Shown piece after piece: positions 9,551-18,964 of a stretch of DNA of 64,000 nt (position 1 is its first letter; every line of letters starts with the position of its first letter). Origin of the DNA: Neisseria arctica (lineage in GTDB: Bacteria; Pseudomonadota; Gammaproteobacteria; Burkholderiales; Neisseriaceae); contig NZ_CP091510.1 of assembly GCF_022870905.1 (NCBI RefSeq), positions 2,170,001 through 2,234,000 on the forward strand, written 5' to 3'. The notes under the pieces were generated by a model, which saw only the letters and a program-made list of their open reading frames with translations, was not told the DNA's origin and searched no databases. The position numbers and the translations under genes were made by a program.

Positions 9551-10745
9551 CTTAGCCGCCAAAATTTGCATATTGCTGATATTCGGTTTCAGGCTACCTT
9601 CTACATTGGAAACAATGTGCATCACATGCGAATATTTTTCAATGACCATTTTATCGGTAACCACCACCGAACCTGTTTGGCTAATGCGCCCCACATCGTT
9701 GCGCCCCAAATCAATCAGCATGGTGTGTTCGGCAATTTCTTTTGGGTCGTTTAATAAATCTTGTGCATTTTCAGCATCTTGCTCTGGCGTCATACCACGC
9801 AAACGCGTACCTGCAATCGGGCGCACCACCACTTTTTCACGTTCACGGCGCACCAAAATTTCAGGCGATGAACCCACAATATGAAAATCGCCAAAGTCAT
9901 AATAAAACATTTACGGCGAAGGATTGAGCGTGCGCAATGCGCGATACAAATGCAACGGCTTGTCTTGAAAGGCTAATTTCATGCCTTGTGCTGGAACGAC
10001 CTGCATACAATCGCCGTCCAAAATATACTCGCGTATTTTTCGCACATAGGATTTAAACGCGGTCTCGCCTGTGATGTGTTCAGGCTGCGTTATTGGGCTG
10101 CCCAGCGACAAGGGAATGGCGACACTTTGGCGCAATTTTTCACGCACGTTTTCTAATTTTTCGCGTGCCAATTCATAACCTTGCGGATTGCTTGGGTCGG
10201 CATACACAATCAAATAAATCTTGCCGCTGAGATTATCAATCACGGCTAATTCTTGCGACAACATCAACAAAATATCAGGCGTCTCCAAAGGGTCGGCTTT
10301 TTCAGGATAGATGCCCTTTGTGATGCTGCTTTAAACGATGCGCGATGTGTTCAAAATAATAGATGCTTTCGTAACCAAAATAGCCAACTAAACCACCCGT
10401 AAATCGTGGTAATTGGGCAATATCAGGCGTTTTAAACCGTGCATGAAATTGCTCAATAACTTGAAGCGGATTATCATGATGCGTTTCGCTAAGCTGATGA
10501 TTTTGATAAATTTCGGTTGTGCTGCCTGAAACTTTGAGATAAGTATCACACGGCAAACCGATAAATGAATAGCGTCCAAATCGCTCACCCCCCACTACGG
10601 ATTCCAATAGATAACTAAACGGCTGATTGGCGAGTTTCAAATACAGCGACAAAGGCGTATCCAAATCCGCCAACAATTCTTGGACAAGCGGAATGCGGTT
10701 GTAGCCTTGCGCGGCTTGGTTTAGGTATTCTTGTTTGGTTATCAT
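9539..10745 (-). pseudogene. trpE: anthranilate synthase component I, disrupted and 3'-truncated
   Basis: The product would have made anthranilate from chorismate and glutamine. The N-terminal tryptophan-binding region is clear ([17 protein letters not shown]). Three lesions are visible. About 19 extra bases near 10298-10320 shift the frame after HRLKQHHK, where ADPLETPD should follow. A TAA at 9911-9913 replaces the Tyr of NPSPY-MFYYDF. The coding sequence also stops being TrpE right after NMQILAA, where TFPAGTLSGAPK would be expected, and enters the uptake repeat. About a quarter of the protein, including the catalytic C-terminal part, is absent. It sits 4 bp after the GT4 gene, so the donor probably had them in one operon. 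A working trpE is presumably elsewhere. Confidence 0.92.
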
Positions 10746-11616
10746 AGAGTTAGCACTTATTTAAAATTTGGTTATAAATGTTTTCGTATTCTTTTGCCAT
10801 GCGCACACTAGAAAAATCATGTTGTTGCCAATATTGTTTAGTTTGTTGTGTAAGTTGTGATAATAGCGGCAAATTAGGTTGAAGTTGTTGAATATAATAT
10901 TGATAATTTTCCACTTGATTTTGTTCAATTAAAAAACCTGTTTGACCATGTTCTACAATCTCAGGAATACCACCAACAGCATGTGCCAAAACAGGGACAG
11001 CATATTGATAGCCTTCCAAAATCACACTTGGTAATCCTTCTGAATGCGAAGGTAAAATCTGTACATCTATGTGTTGAAAAATGCTGCCTATATATGGTGT
11101 AAATGGAATAAAGAAAACATTATTTAATCCTGTAGCTTGTTTTTTTAATTGCTCTTCCAACACGCCTGAACCAATCAAATAAAAATCTGTTTCTGGACAT
11201 TTTTTTGCTAATTCAATCGTTAGAGGAAAATTTTTTACTTCTTGAAAATTTCCAACTTGCCCTACTTTCAAACGATGTAATGCAAAAGAATATTGAGAAA
11301 GTATTTCCTCATTTTCCGCTAACTTATCTACGCTCCCATAAATTGTTGTGGCATTAATGCTAACTAACCGCAAATTTTCAGAAGCCCTTTTACTCACACC
11401 AACAACAGCATTAGCTTGCTGGTAACTCCAACGCGATAGAAAGCGTTTTAATGGGAAAACCACATGGCGCGTAATAACCATAGGTTTAGCAAACAGCCAT
11501 TTCAATAATGCAACAAAATGAACAGAACGCCCATCACATGCATGAATAATCATTGTTTTTTTTTGACATAAAAAGCAAAACAACGCCATGAGATTAGGCA
11601 ATACTTGAATATTTTT

Positions 11617-12329
11617 GGGGCTGTATTAGATTAGCCTTAAATATCACACCAAATTCGCAAGATTTTAAGTTGCTCTTTTGGTGTACCAAAGTTAAAACGA
11701 AATTCGCATTCTTTCAAGAATAAAGGGAAAGATTTTCGGTCAATTCCATTGTACTTTCGTAGAACGCGCTTTGCCTGATTCCAGAAGTTTTCAATACCGT
11801 TGATATGGTTTTGACGGTCGACAAAAAGCTCTGAATGATTGATTCTGTGATGCGTAAATTCACTCACATCTAGCACATCATAGCTTTTGTAATAGTCCGT
11901 ATAAACAATGCTATCAGGCATTATTTTTCGTTTAATAACAGGTAGTAAAGTATCTTGTTTGGTATTTTTAACGACAACAGTATAAACCTTGCCTTGACGT
12001 TTCAAAATACCAAATACCGCTACTTTCCCAGCCGCTCCGCGACCGCGTTTGCCTTTTCGTTGTCCACCAAAATAACTCTCATCAAGCTCGATTGAACCAT
12101 CAAAGATTTCATCAGCTTGAAGCTCTAAATGATAGGCAATGACTTGGCGAATTTTACGGTAAAACAGAGCTGCTGAATTGGGGTTAATATCCAATAAATT
12201 GGCAGCAGAACGGGCGGTTACCTCAAGTACAAAAAATTCAAGCAACTTTTTTTGTACTTTTTTAGATAGTTTACAGTGTGTTATCTTCATTTTTAAAGGG
12301 TAACATAACTGCCAATCTAATACAGCCCC
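11617..12329. mobile_element. IS1016-like insertion sequence (IS1595 family), 713 bp
   Basis: The element has inverted ends GGGGCTGTATTAGATTAGCC and GGGGCTGTATTAGATTGGCA (18 of 20 identical). An exact 8-bp target duplication, ATATTTTT, lies at 11609-11616 and 12330-12337. An 8-bp duplication, ends of this kind and a single ISXO2-like transposase are typical of IS1595/IS1016 elements. It looks intact, and the perfect duplication indicates a recent insertion. Confidence 0.96.
11637..12290 (-). CDS. IS1016-type (IS1595 family) transposase
   Basis: This 217-residue transposase has an ISXO2-like DDE-type catalytic core. The first acidic residue lies in ELDESYFGG (about 68-76), the second in VYTDYYKSYD (about 129-138), and a HINGIENFWNQAK segment follows (about 162-174), as in this family. 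A basic patch (QRKGKRGRG) follows the first Asp. The gene fills the element, with both termini within 40 bp of the inverted repeats. No frameshift is seen, so the element is probably active. Confidence 0.95.
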   Translation of the reverse strand: MKITHCKLSKKVQKKLLEFFVLEVTARSAANLLDINPNSAALFYRKIRQVIAYHLELQADEIFDGSIELDESYFGGQRKGKRGRGAAGKVAVFGILKRQGKVYTVVVKNTKQDTLLPVIKRKIMPDSIVYTDYYKSYDVLDVSEFTHHRINHSELFVDRQNHINGIENFWNQAKRVLRKYNGIDRKSFPLFLKECEFRFNFGTPKEQLKILRIWCDI

Positions 12330-12479
12330 ATATTTTTTTGTTTTAACCGTTTACCTAATAAACTATTTTTTCGTCCATAAAATACGGGTTGAAAATGAGA
12401 CAAAGCACAAATTAACCTTTCAGTTTGTACTTCGCCACCACCAAAATGCCGCGCCATATTCACAAATAAAATAATCGGT

Positions 12480-13262
12480 TTATTTTCGCTCATGATTCAA
12501 AACCCATAATTGTGCATATTTGCAAAATACTGAATACGCAGATAATGTAGCCAGTAAAAAACCTTGTTTACCATCCAGAAAGCCTGCTTTCAAAACATAA
12601 GTTTTAAGAAAATTCATTGCTCCATGTATCACCGCGGTATGTAAATGAACTTTTTTCCCTTGCTGCTTCTTTTGTTGTGCCCATAATTGCGCATATTGTG
12701 CCGATTTACGCATAAATTGAGCAATGTCTGCATAAGTGTAATGCAACACATCACCTTTTAATTCCACCACTTTCGCGCCATTGGGAACAACAACGGATTC
12801 ATGCACCAAATCATCGCTGTATTGCGTATATTTCACAGGATAACAACGCACAACGCGGTCAGGATACCAGCCACTATGGCGGATTTCACGTCCATAAACC
12901 ATGCTTAAACGATTGATAGAAAAAAGCGTTTTGCCATCGGGTTGGATTTGACTGATTTGCTGAATGATATCTTGACGCGTGGTGGCACTTAATCGCTCGT
13001 CTGCATCTAGCCATAACACCCATGGCGTTTGAATAAATTGATGAGCGCGGTTGCGTTGTCTGCCAAAACCTTGCCAATCGGGAAACACATGAAATTCCGC
13101 CCCAAATTGCCTCGCAATTTCAGGCGTCTCATCGGTGCTGCCTGAATCAATGATGACCATCGAACCCCCCAAGTCTTGCACGCTTTTGAGACACTCGGGC
13201 AAATGGTGGGCTTCATTTTTGGTAATCAGGGCAATAGTTAGCTGCTCGGACAAATTAGACAT
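12480..13262 (-). CDS. GT2-family LOS core glycosyltransferase (WaaE/LgtF-like)
   Basis: This is a 260-residue family 2 glycosyltransferase. The nucleotide-binding start is TIALITKNEAHHLPECLKS (about 9-27), followed by IDSGSTDET (about 38-46) and the metal-binding WLDADE (about 84-89). The DWQGFGRQRNRA segment (about 62-73) is typical of the WaaE/KdtX/LgtF group, which adds a beta-1,4-linked glucose to heptose I of the LOS inner core. Exact specificity cannot be read from sequence. The gene is intact and overlaps the interrupted GT4 gene by 14 bp. It lies in the imported block, so it may duplicate or replace a native LOS gene. Confidence 0.85.
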   Translation of the reverse strand: MSNLSEQLTIALITKNEAHHLPECLKSVQDLGGSMVIIDSGSTDETPEIARQFGAEFHVFPDWQGFGRQRNRAHQFIQTPWVLWLDADERLSATTRQDIIQQISQIQPDGKTLFSINRLSMVYGREIRHSGWYPDRVVRCYPVKYTQYSDDLVHESVVVPNGAKVVELKGDVLHYTYADIAQFMRKSAQYAQLWAQQKKQQGKKVHLHTAVIHGAMNFLKTYVLKAGFLDGKQGFLLATLSAYSVFCKYAQLWVLNHERK

Positions 13263-13280
13263 GGGCGGTTACCACTCATT

Positions 13281-13388
13281 GATAGTGAATTAAAATAAGC
13301 AATCTACTGCGTTGCCAACAACCTTATGTACCATTTTTGTACACGGCTCTTGTTGCCGCCTTGTCTCTTTCTTATTTTATCCACTGTA
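13281..13388. repeat. divergent Correia-like element (CREE/MITE), about 108 bp
   Basis: The ends form an imperfect inverted repeat (ATAGTGAATTAAAATAAG against TACAGTGGATAAAATAAG). The interior keeps the Correia order on the minus strand: GACAAGGCGGC, then GTACAAAAATGGTAC, then GGCAACGC. Neisserial Correia elements are 100-155 bp elements ending in TATAGTGGATTAA, with internal GACAAGGCGAC, GTACAAATAGTAC and GGCAACGCCGTAC. This copy is clearly related but diverged. It lies between the GT2 start and the Kingella-type uptake sequence. Confidence 0.7.
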
Positions 13389-13402
13389 TTCAAAAAAATT
13401 TC

Positions 13403-13414
13403 AGGCAGCCTGAA
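13403..13414 (+). repeat. Kingella-dialect DNA uptake sequence
   Basis: AGGCAGCCTGAA is an exact match to the AG-kingDUS dialect and differs from the AGGCCGTCTGAA used elsewhere in the window. Confidence 0.8.
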
Positions 13415-13506
13415 TGGCTAAAAACGGTGTTGGCAGGTTCGTAATGCGAGAAATAGCAAACTAACAAGCAAAATCCGCTCACTTTCCAATTGCTTGCACC
13501 TGCCAT

Positions 13507-14097
13507 TTATTCAAATAATTTGCCTTGCGCCAAAACAGCACGCACAGGGGCGAAATCTTTACGGTGCTCGGCTAAAGCGCCGAACTCGGCCAAAGCAGCC
13601 AAATGTGCGGCCGTACCGTAACCTTTATGCTTTTCAAAGCCATACTGGGGATAACGTTCGGCTAATGCATACATTTCTGCATCACGCGCTGTTTTAGCCA
13701 AAACCGACGCCGCAGAAATCTGCGCTACTTTACTGTCTCCTTGAACAACGGCTTCCGCATTAGCGGCCAAATCCTGCGGCACACGGTTACCATCAATACG
13801 GATAAGCTGGGGTTCAATCGCCAATCCTTTAACAGCCCGCGTCATTGCCAGCATGGTAGCGTGCAGGATATTCAACTGTGCGATCTCGCCGACACTTGCT
13901 GATGCCACGCACCAAGCCAATGCTTGTTCTTTAATGGCCAAAGCCAGCATATCACGCTTTTTTTCACTGAGTTTTTTAGAATCGGTCAGCCCCGGCAAAT
14001 CATAATCAGAGGACAGGATAACGGCGGCGGCAAATACGCTGCCTACCAAAGGCCCCCGCCCTGCTTCATCCACTCCTGCAATCAAAATCTGTTCCAT
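13507..14097 (-). CDS. rnhB: ribonuclease HII
   Basis: RNase HII removes ribonucleotides and RNA primers from RNA-DNA hybrids, cutting at single embedded ribonucleotides. The 196-residue product has the hallmark [12 protein letters not shown] at residues 8-19, with the first catalytic Asp and Glu. A third catalytic Asp lies in RIDGN (about 98-102) and a fourth in the HKGYGT-proximal region. It lies downstream of lpxB on the same strand, an arrangement also found in other proteobacteria (lpxB-rnhB). The 199-bp gap contains only a weak hairpin. It marks the return to native sequence. Confidence 0.96.
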   Translation of the reverse strand: MEQILIAGVDEAGRGPLVGSVFAAAVILSSDYDLPGLTDSKKLSEKKRDMLALAIKEQALAWCVASASVGEIAQLNILHATMLAMTRAVKGLAIEPQLIRIDGNRVPQDLAANAEAVVQGDSKVAQISAASVLAKTARDAEMYALAERYPQYGFEKHKGYGTAAHLAALAEFGALAEHRKDFAPVRAVLAQGKLFE

Positions 14098-14194
14098 TAA
14101 TTTTCCAGAAACTATTTCGGATTACACCTACCCGTTATTGAAGTAAGCACTAAACTTACTTGCCTTATACGGTAATTATCAGACTAGGCTCTCT

Positions 14195-14227
14195 GAAAGA
14201 TGATGATTTTTTCAGACGGCATCTTTC
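14195..14227 (-). terminator. weak hairpin between lpxB and rnhB
   Basis: GAAAGATG pairs with CATCTTTC around a 17-base loop containing one uptake core (TTCAGACGGC). It is weaker than the other hairpins and may be partial. Confidence 0.35.
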
Positions 14228-14296
14228 AAGCACCAAATATCAATTTAAGCAAAAGTTATTTTATTAACTATCCACGCCAGTAGGCCTGAAAATATG

Positions 14297-15466
14297 TTAT
14301 ACCCGCGCTTCAGCCAAAACAGCGGCTGCGGCCAATGCAGCCGTGTCTTTTTTCAATAACCGGTGCAGCTGATAGAAATCCTGTTTCAATTCGACCACAT
14401 CTTGCGGTGATTCATACCATTCGGCAACTGCTGCCGCTAATTTTTTCGGTTTGGCTTGTCTCTGTAACAACTCGGGAACGGCTCTCTTACCCAAAAGAAT
14501 ATTAGGCAGCCCTACATACGGTACTTTTATTTTCCGTTTCACATAAGCATAAGTTAACGGCGAAATCTTGTAACTGATCACCATCGGGCGCTTGCACAAA
14601 GCCACTTCAAGCGTTGCCGTACCGCTGGTAACCAATACCACATCAGCGGCCGTACACGCCAAATCTGCATGTGCGCTCATCAACTGTACCGGCAAGCCGA
14701 TAAACTCATCCTGCCCTAAAATTTCCAACAGACGCTGGCGGGTTGCCGAGGTAGCAACCGGCAACAAAAAGCGTGCGCTCGGATAGCGCTGCAGCAACAA
14801 TTTGGCGGTTCGAAAAAACAGCGGTGCCATATAGTCAATCTCACTCACCCGGCTACCCGGCATCAATGTAAATACCGTTTCCCATAAATCAATACGCATT
14901 TGTAGCCGCGCCGCAGTTTGATCTGCATCTAACGGCAAGGTTTGTGCCATCGGATGTCCAACAAATTCGGCCCTCCCGCCCGCAACCTGATACAGCTGGG
15001 GTTCCATCGGGAAAAGGCATAATACGCGATTCACCTGATGCACAATGGTCTGTACACGCTCACGCCGCCATGCCCATACGGAGGGGCTGACATAGTGCAC
15101 TGTTGCAATACCTGCTTTTTTCAGTTTCGCCTCTACCCCCAGATTAAAATCAGGGGCATCGATACCGACAAACACATCAGGGCGGATTTTTTTGAGCTCG
15201 CTTACCAAACCTTTGCGGATTTTTAAAATCTCAGGCAGCCGCTTCACCACTTCGGCAAAACCGCGAACCGCTAATTTTTCTTGGTCATACAAGCTTTCGA
15301 TTCCCTGTGCCTGCATGCGCGGCCCACCGATACCGATAAAACGGACATTCGGACACCGCTCTTTAATCGCTGCCATCAAATGGGCCCCGAGCAAATCCCC
15401 TGAAGCCTCGCCAGCACATAAAGCAATTGTAATCAATCGGTTGACTGTCGTATGTGTTTGATTCAT
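14297..15466 (-). CDS. lpxB: lipid-A-disaccharide synthase
   Basis: LpxB is a family 19 glycosyltransferase at the inner membrane. It joins UDP-2,3-diacylglucosamine and lipid X into the lipid A disaccharide. The 389-residue product shows the N-terminal CAGEASGDLLGAHLM (about 18-32), the VGIDAPDFN segment near 105-113, and the donor-site region with TSGTATLEVALCKRPMV near 282-298. The length is normal. The start at 15466 follows MNQTHTTVNRL. A later start is possible because the conserved region begins at residue 13. Confidence 0.96.
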   Translation of the reverse strand: MNQTHTTVNRLITIALCAGEASGDLLGAHLMAAIKERCPNVRFIGIGGPRMQAQGIESLYDQEKLAVRGFAEVVKRLPEILKIRKGLVSELKKIRPDVFVGIDAPDFNLGVEAKLKKAGIATVHYVSPSVWAWRRERVQTIVHQVNRVLCLFPMEPQLYQVAGGRAEFVGHPMAQTLPLDADQTAARLQMRIDLWETVFTLMPGSRVSEIDYMAPLFFRTAKLLLQRYPSARFLLPVATSATRQRLLEILGQDEFIGLPVQLMSAHADLACTAADVVLVTSGTATLEVALCKRPMVISYKISPLTYAYVKRKIKVPYVGLPNILLGKRAVPELLQRQAKPKKLAAAVAEWYESPQDVVELKQDFYQLHRLLKKDTAALAAAAVLAEARV

Positions 15467-15634
15467 AAATTTTCATATTTCTTCGGTAGGCGATATTGTA
15501 CCGAAATTCCATCCGCCTAGTCGGGGTTTATTTATGCTAGTCGTCCAAGTATGCTATGTCCAAGCCTTTATGGCAAACTGTCCGACTTACAGTTTATGCC
15601 TTAGAAAAATAATGTGTTTTAGTACATCCATAAA

Positions 15635-15663
15635 GAGGCCGTCTGAAATTTTCAGACGGCCTC
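15635..15663 (-). terminator. DUS-pair terminator after pgk
   Basis: GAGGCCGTCTGAAA and TTTCAGACGGCCTC pair almost without a loop, 52 bp beyond the pgk stop. I see nothing else in 15467-15715. Confidence 0.82.
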
Positions 15664-15715
15664 AATCAAGTAGAAATATTTTTTAATTACATTAACTCAA
15701 TATCTCTGTTAAACC

Positions 15716-16891
15716 TTATGCGCGCTTTTCTAAAACTGCCACAGCAGGCAATTCTTTACCTTCTAAAAACTCCAAGAAAGCACCACCACCTGTTGAGATA
15801 TAACTAATTTGGTCGGTAACGCCGAATTTGGCAATGGCAGCCAGCGTGTCTCCGCCGCCTGCTATAGAGAATGCCGAACTATCCGCAATAGCTTTGGCCA
15901 ACGCTTCGGTACCTCCGGCAAACTGATCAAACTCAAATACACCTACCGGGCCGTTCCAAACAATAGTACCCGCTGCTTTCAACATATCTGCCAAAGCTTC
16001 CGCCGATTTGGGACCAATATCCAAAATCATATCATCTGCACCAACATCTTCTACCGCTTTCACCGTAGCGGGTGCATCTGCTGCAAACTCAGAGGCAACA
16101 ACAACATCTACCGGCAAAGGAACAACTCCGCCTTTGGCAGCCATTTTAGCCATAATTTGTTTAGACTCTTCTACCAAATCATGTTCTGCCAAAGATTTAC
16201 CGATGGGCTTACCTTGCGCAAGTAAAAAAGTATTGGCAATACCGCCGCCGACAATCAATTGATCGACTTTATCAGCCAAACTTTCCAAAATAGTCAGTTT
16301 AGTAGAAACTTTACTACCCGCTACAATAGCTACCAACGGGCGAGCCGGATCTTTTAAAGCCTTACCTAAGGCATCCAATTCACTAGCCATCAACACACCG
16401 GCGCAGGCAAGCGGTGCAGCTTGTGCAACCGCTTCTGTAGATGCTTGGGCGCGGTGAGCCGTTCCAAAGGCATCATTTACAAATATGTCGCACAGAGCGG
16501 CGTAAGCCTGACCCAACTCCAAATCGTTTTTTTTCTCACCTTTATTGATGCGGACATTTTGTAACATTGCCACTTCACCGGCTTGTAAGGCAGGCTTCTC
16601 GGTACGCCAATCATTCCAAACTGCGACATCTTTCTCCAAGAGCTTGCCCAGATGCGACGCTACAGGTGCCACATCGTCTTCAGGCTGGAACTCACCCTCG
16701 GTAGGACGTCCTAAATGGGTCATTACAATCACAGCCGCACCATTATCCAAACAATAACGGATAGAGGCCAATGAAGCACGGATACGGGTATCATCACTGA
16801 TCTCTCCGTCTTTAAAAGGGACATTCATATCAGCACGGATTAAAACTGTTTTACCCTGCACATTTTGCTCGGTAAGTTTTAAAAAAGCCAT
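15716..16891 (-). CDS. pgk: phosphoglycerate kinase
   Basis: Pgk transfers phosphate from 1,3-bisphosphoglycerate to ADP in glycolysis, or the reverse in gluconeogenesis. The start is the ATG at 16891, preceded by AAGGAAA five bases upstream. It gives 391 residues beginning [14 protein letters not shown]. The substrate motif IRADMNVPF (about 18-26), [14 protein letters not shown] (about 155-168) and the nucleotide-binding C-terminal GGGDTLAA are present. It is a single gene with its own terminator. Confidence 0.97.
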   Translation of the reverse strand: MAFLKLTEQNVQGKTVLIRADMNVPFKDGEISDDTRIRASLASIRYCLDNGAAVIVMTHLGRPTEGEFQPEDDVAPVASHLGKLLEKDVAVWNDWRTEKPALQAGEVAMLQNVRINKGEKKNDLELGQAYAALCDIFVNDAFGTAHRAQASTEAVAQAAPLACAGVLMASELDALGKALKDPARPLVAIVAGSKVSTKLTILESLADKVDQLIVGGGIANTFLLAQGKPIGKSLAEHDLVEESKQIMAKMAAKGGVVPLPVDVVVASEFAADAPATVKAVEDVGADDMILDIGPKSAEALADMLKAAGTIVWNGPVGVFEFDQFAGGTEALAKAIADSSAFSIAGGGDTLAAIAKFGVTDQISYISTGGGAFLEFLEGKELPAVAVLEKRA

Positions 16892-16969
16892 GTCGGTTTC
16901 CTTATCGGTAAGTTTGCTTAAATTGAACCAATTACGCTGGATGAGCACATTATGGTAAAGCCTATCAAG

Positions 16970-17000
16970 AAAACCGCTTTACCCAAGGCGAAAGCGGTTT
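16970..17000 (-). terminator. terminator after miaB
   Basis: AAACCGCTTT pairs with AAAGCGGTTT around CGCCTTGGGT. On the minus strand it follows the miaB stop by 14 bp and ends in TTTTC. Confidence 0.75.
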
Positions 17001-17013
17001 ATCCATATAGCTC

Positions 17014-18345
17014 TTAAGATTCAGAAGTTACAATTTCGCCACGCAATGAGAAAGTAAAGGCCTCTTTAATTTCAATATCCACCATTTGATTAATCAAGCG
17101 GTGGTGGCCGGTAAAATTGACTACGCGGTTATTAGCCGTCCGCGCCTGTAATTGTTCTGGATCTTTTTTTGACACCCCTTCAACTAAACAACGCTGTACT
17201 GTACCAACCATAGTTTGATTGATGCGCGCTGTTTCAGCCTCAATCACTTCATTCAAAGCTTCCAAACGGCGTACTTTCTCTTCGTGCGGAGTATCATCCG
17301 GCAAATTGGCCGCCGGTGTTCCCGGGCGAGGGCTATAAATAAAGACAAAGCTTAAGTCAAACGCAATATCTTTTACCAACTTCAAAGTTTGCTCAAATTC
17401 ATGTTCGGTTTCTCCAGGAAAGCCAACAATAAAATCAGAACTCAAACATAAATCCGGCCGGATAGCACGAAGTTTTCGAATAATCGATTTATATTCCAAA
17501 GCTGTATATCCGCGCTTCATTGCAGATAATACACGATCGGACCCACTCTGAATCGGCAAATGCAAATGCGATACTAATTTCGGTAAATCCCGGTAACACT
17601 CAATAATGCGATCACTAAACTCACGTGGGTGGCTCGTAGTGAAACGTATACGCTCTATACCCGGAATTTCATGCACAACTCTCAGGAGCATAGCAAAATC
17701 ACATACTTCACCATCATCCATTAAACCTCTGTAGGCATTTACATTTTGCCCGAGCAAATTAATTTCTTTTACCCCTTGCTGAGCCAAATTGGCAATTTCA
17801 GTAAGCACATCATTTAACGGCCGGGAAAACTCTTCTCCACGAGTATAAGGTACTACACAGAAGCTACAATATTTAGAGCACCCCTCCATAATAGATACAA
17901 AGGCACTTCCGCCCTCTACTCTAGCCGGAGGCAAATGATCAAATTTTTCGATCTCCGGAAATGAAATATCTACTTGGGCCCGGCCTGTTTCCTTCTTCTC
18001 CTGAATCATACCCGGCAAACGGTGTAAAGTTTGAGGACCGAACACTACATCAACAAACGGAGCTCGCTTAACAATTGCCTCCCCTTCTTGGGAAGCAACG
18101 CACCCACCAACACCAATAATTAAATTAGGATTTTTAGCTTTTAATGGCTTAACTCTTCCTAAGTCTGAAAATACCTTTTCCTGTGCCTTCTCTCGCACAG
18201 AACATGTGTTAAACAGAATAATATCGGCTTCTTCAGCTTCACTAACTTGAACCAAATCATCTCCTTCGGCCAATACGGACAGCATCTTTTCACTGTCATA
18301 TTCATTCATCTGACAACCAAAGGTACGAATAAATACTTTTTTCAT
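17014..18345 (-). CDS. miaB: tRNA-2-methylthio-N6-dimethylallyladenosine synthase
   Basis: MiaB is a radical-SAM methylthiotransferase that converts i6A37 to ms2i6A37 in tRNAs reading UNN codons. At 443 residues it has an N-terminal MTTase domain beginning [14 protein letters not shown] (Cys10 and later NTCSVRE, GGCVA). The radical-SAM cluster CSKYCSFC (about 155-162) binds the second 4Fe-4S, and a C-terminal TRAM domain covers about 375-440. The gene upstream ends 15 bp before its ATG, so the two probably form a transcript. Confidence 0.97.
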   Translation of the reverse strand: MKKVFIRTFGCQMNEYDSEKMLSVLAEGDDLVQVSEAEEADIILFNTCSVREKAQEKVFSDLGRVKPLKAKNPNLIIGVGGCVASQEGEAIVKRAPFVDVVFGPQTLHRLPGMIQEKKETGRAQVDISFPEIEKFDHLPPARVEGGSAFVSIMEGCSKYCSFCVVPYTRGEEFSRPLNDVLTEIANLAQQGVKEINLLGQNVNAYRGLMDDGEVCDFAMLLRVVHEIPGIERIRFTTSHPREFSDRIIECYRDLPKLVSHLHLPIQSGSDRVLSAMKRGYTALEYKSIIRKLRAIRPDLCLSSDFIVGFPGETEHEFEQTLKLVKDIAFDLSFVFIYSPRPGTPAANLPDDTPHEEKVRRLEALNEVIEAETARINQTMVGTVQRCLVEGVSKKDPEQLQARTANNRVVNFTGHHRLINQMVDIEIKEAFTFSLRGEIVTSES

Positions 18346-18360
18346 CTTAAAATAATTCCA

Positions 18361-18735
18361 CTACTGTTGCTGAGCCGCACGCTGTTGAAAAACATAATGT
18401 TCAGGCTCAGTTAAAATCCAAATTTCATTAATATTATTGCTACCGTCTCGACGTATGGCTACTGCTTTTCCCGTATAGGCAGCCAGCTTTCCCCGTATAA
18501 TAAAACGATTTCGCTCATCTCGGATGCGCACATCTTGTGTGACCTGTAATACTTTACTATTATCCAGCCAGCCTAAAGTCAAAAGCTGAATCCATGAGAT
18601 ACCATTATGCCCTAAAGCAATATTTGGATAATCGACCTGTTTTAAAACAGCAATATCCATGTCTTCTGGAATAACCCTTTGCGCCCACGTCACCGATGAT
18701 AAAAACAATATTACCAAGGTCAACCAACGAAACAT
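18361..18735 (-). CDS. small exported protein, function unknown
   Basis: This 124-residue protein has a clear Sec signal peptide (residues 1-18, cleavage likely after WAQ or TWA). The mature part looks beta-rich: TQDVRIRDERNRFIIRGKLAAYTGKAVAIRRD has an OB-like alternation, and the tail is Gln/Ala-rich. I do not recognise a family. It is probably periplasmic. It lies 15 bp upstream of miaB in the same direction, probably co-transcribed rather than functionally linked. Confidence 0.72.
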   Translation of the reverse strand: MFRWLTLVILFLSSVTWAQRVIPEDMDIAVLKQVDYPNIALGHNGISWIQLLTLGWLDNSKVLQVTQDVRIRDERNRFIIRGKLAAYTGKAVAIRRDGSNNINEIWILTEPEHYVFQQRAAQQQ

Positions 18736-18924
18736 AAGTCTCCCCTTTACTATCTATTATTGATCTAGCAATAGCTTGAATTTTATCATAAAGCATATAC
18801 ACTCTCGGATAAAATATCAGTCAATTTGGAAAAGACACTATTAAATACAAATTAAGTACTTACATAATGTTTGTTTAGATTCAATGCTTTCTTTATGAAC
18901 CAGATTCTTTTTCTACAAAGAAAG

Positions 18925-18948
18925 AAAACCAGCCTTACGGCTGGTTTT
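18925..18948 (-). terminator. terminator of the alpha operon
   Basis: AAAACCAGCC pairs with GGCTGGTTTT around TTAC. On the minus strand it lies 17 bp after the rplQ stop and is followed by a T-rich tail, so it ends the whole ribosomal block. Confidence 0.9.
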
Positions 18949-18964
18949 TTAACTGAAACATGAA

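Larger units (their letters stand above)
10750..12493 (-). pseudogene. GT4-family LOS-type glycosyltransferase split by an IS element
   Basis: The 5' part, starting at the ATG at 12493, reads MSENKPIILFVNMARHFGGG and has the glycine-rich acceptor loop of a GT-B enzyme. It runs into the IS1016-like element. The 3' part resumes after the IS and contains the family 4 donor-site signature (HSEGLPSVILEGYQYAVPV) and GGIPEIVEHG. Deleting 11617-12329 and one 8-bp target copy rejoins the frame perfectly to 340 residues (KQKN-IQVLPN). Its start overlaps the end of the GT2 gene by 14 bp. The order GT2 then GT4 recalls the lgtF-rfaK inner-core pair of Neisseria, but that assignment is only by analogy. 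Confidence 0.88.
9549..13450. other. putative imported segment from a Kingella/Simonsiella-like donor
   Basis: Between a native uptake repeat and rnhB the DNA changes character. It is more AT-rich and contains no GCCGTCTGAA. It carries an exact AGGCAGCCTGAA (the AG-king uptake dialect) at 13403-13414, plus near matches in the trpE and glycosyltransferase genes (AGGTAGCCTGAA on the minus strand near 9590, ACGCAGCCTGAA near 10085, GTGCTGCCTGAA near 10520 and 13136). Its genes are broken or interrupted. Edges are inferred: the left one is sharp and the right one approximate. Confidence 0.7.

Noticed and set aside
9539..10745. Reading the three trp fragments as separate small genes or as pabB
   Set aside because: They join end to end as one TrpE with the LLES tryptophan-site motif. 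The breaks are an insertion, a Tyr-to-stop change and a 3' truncation.
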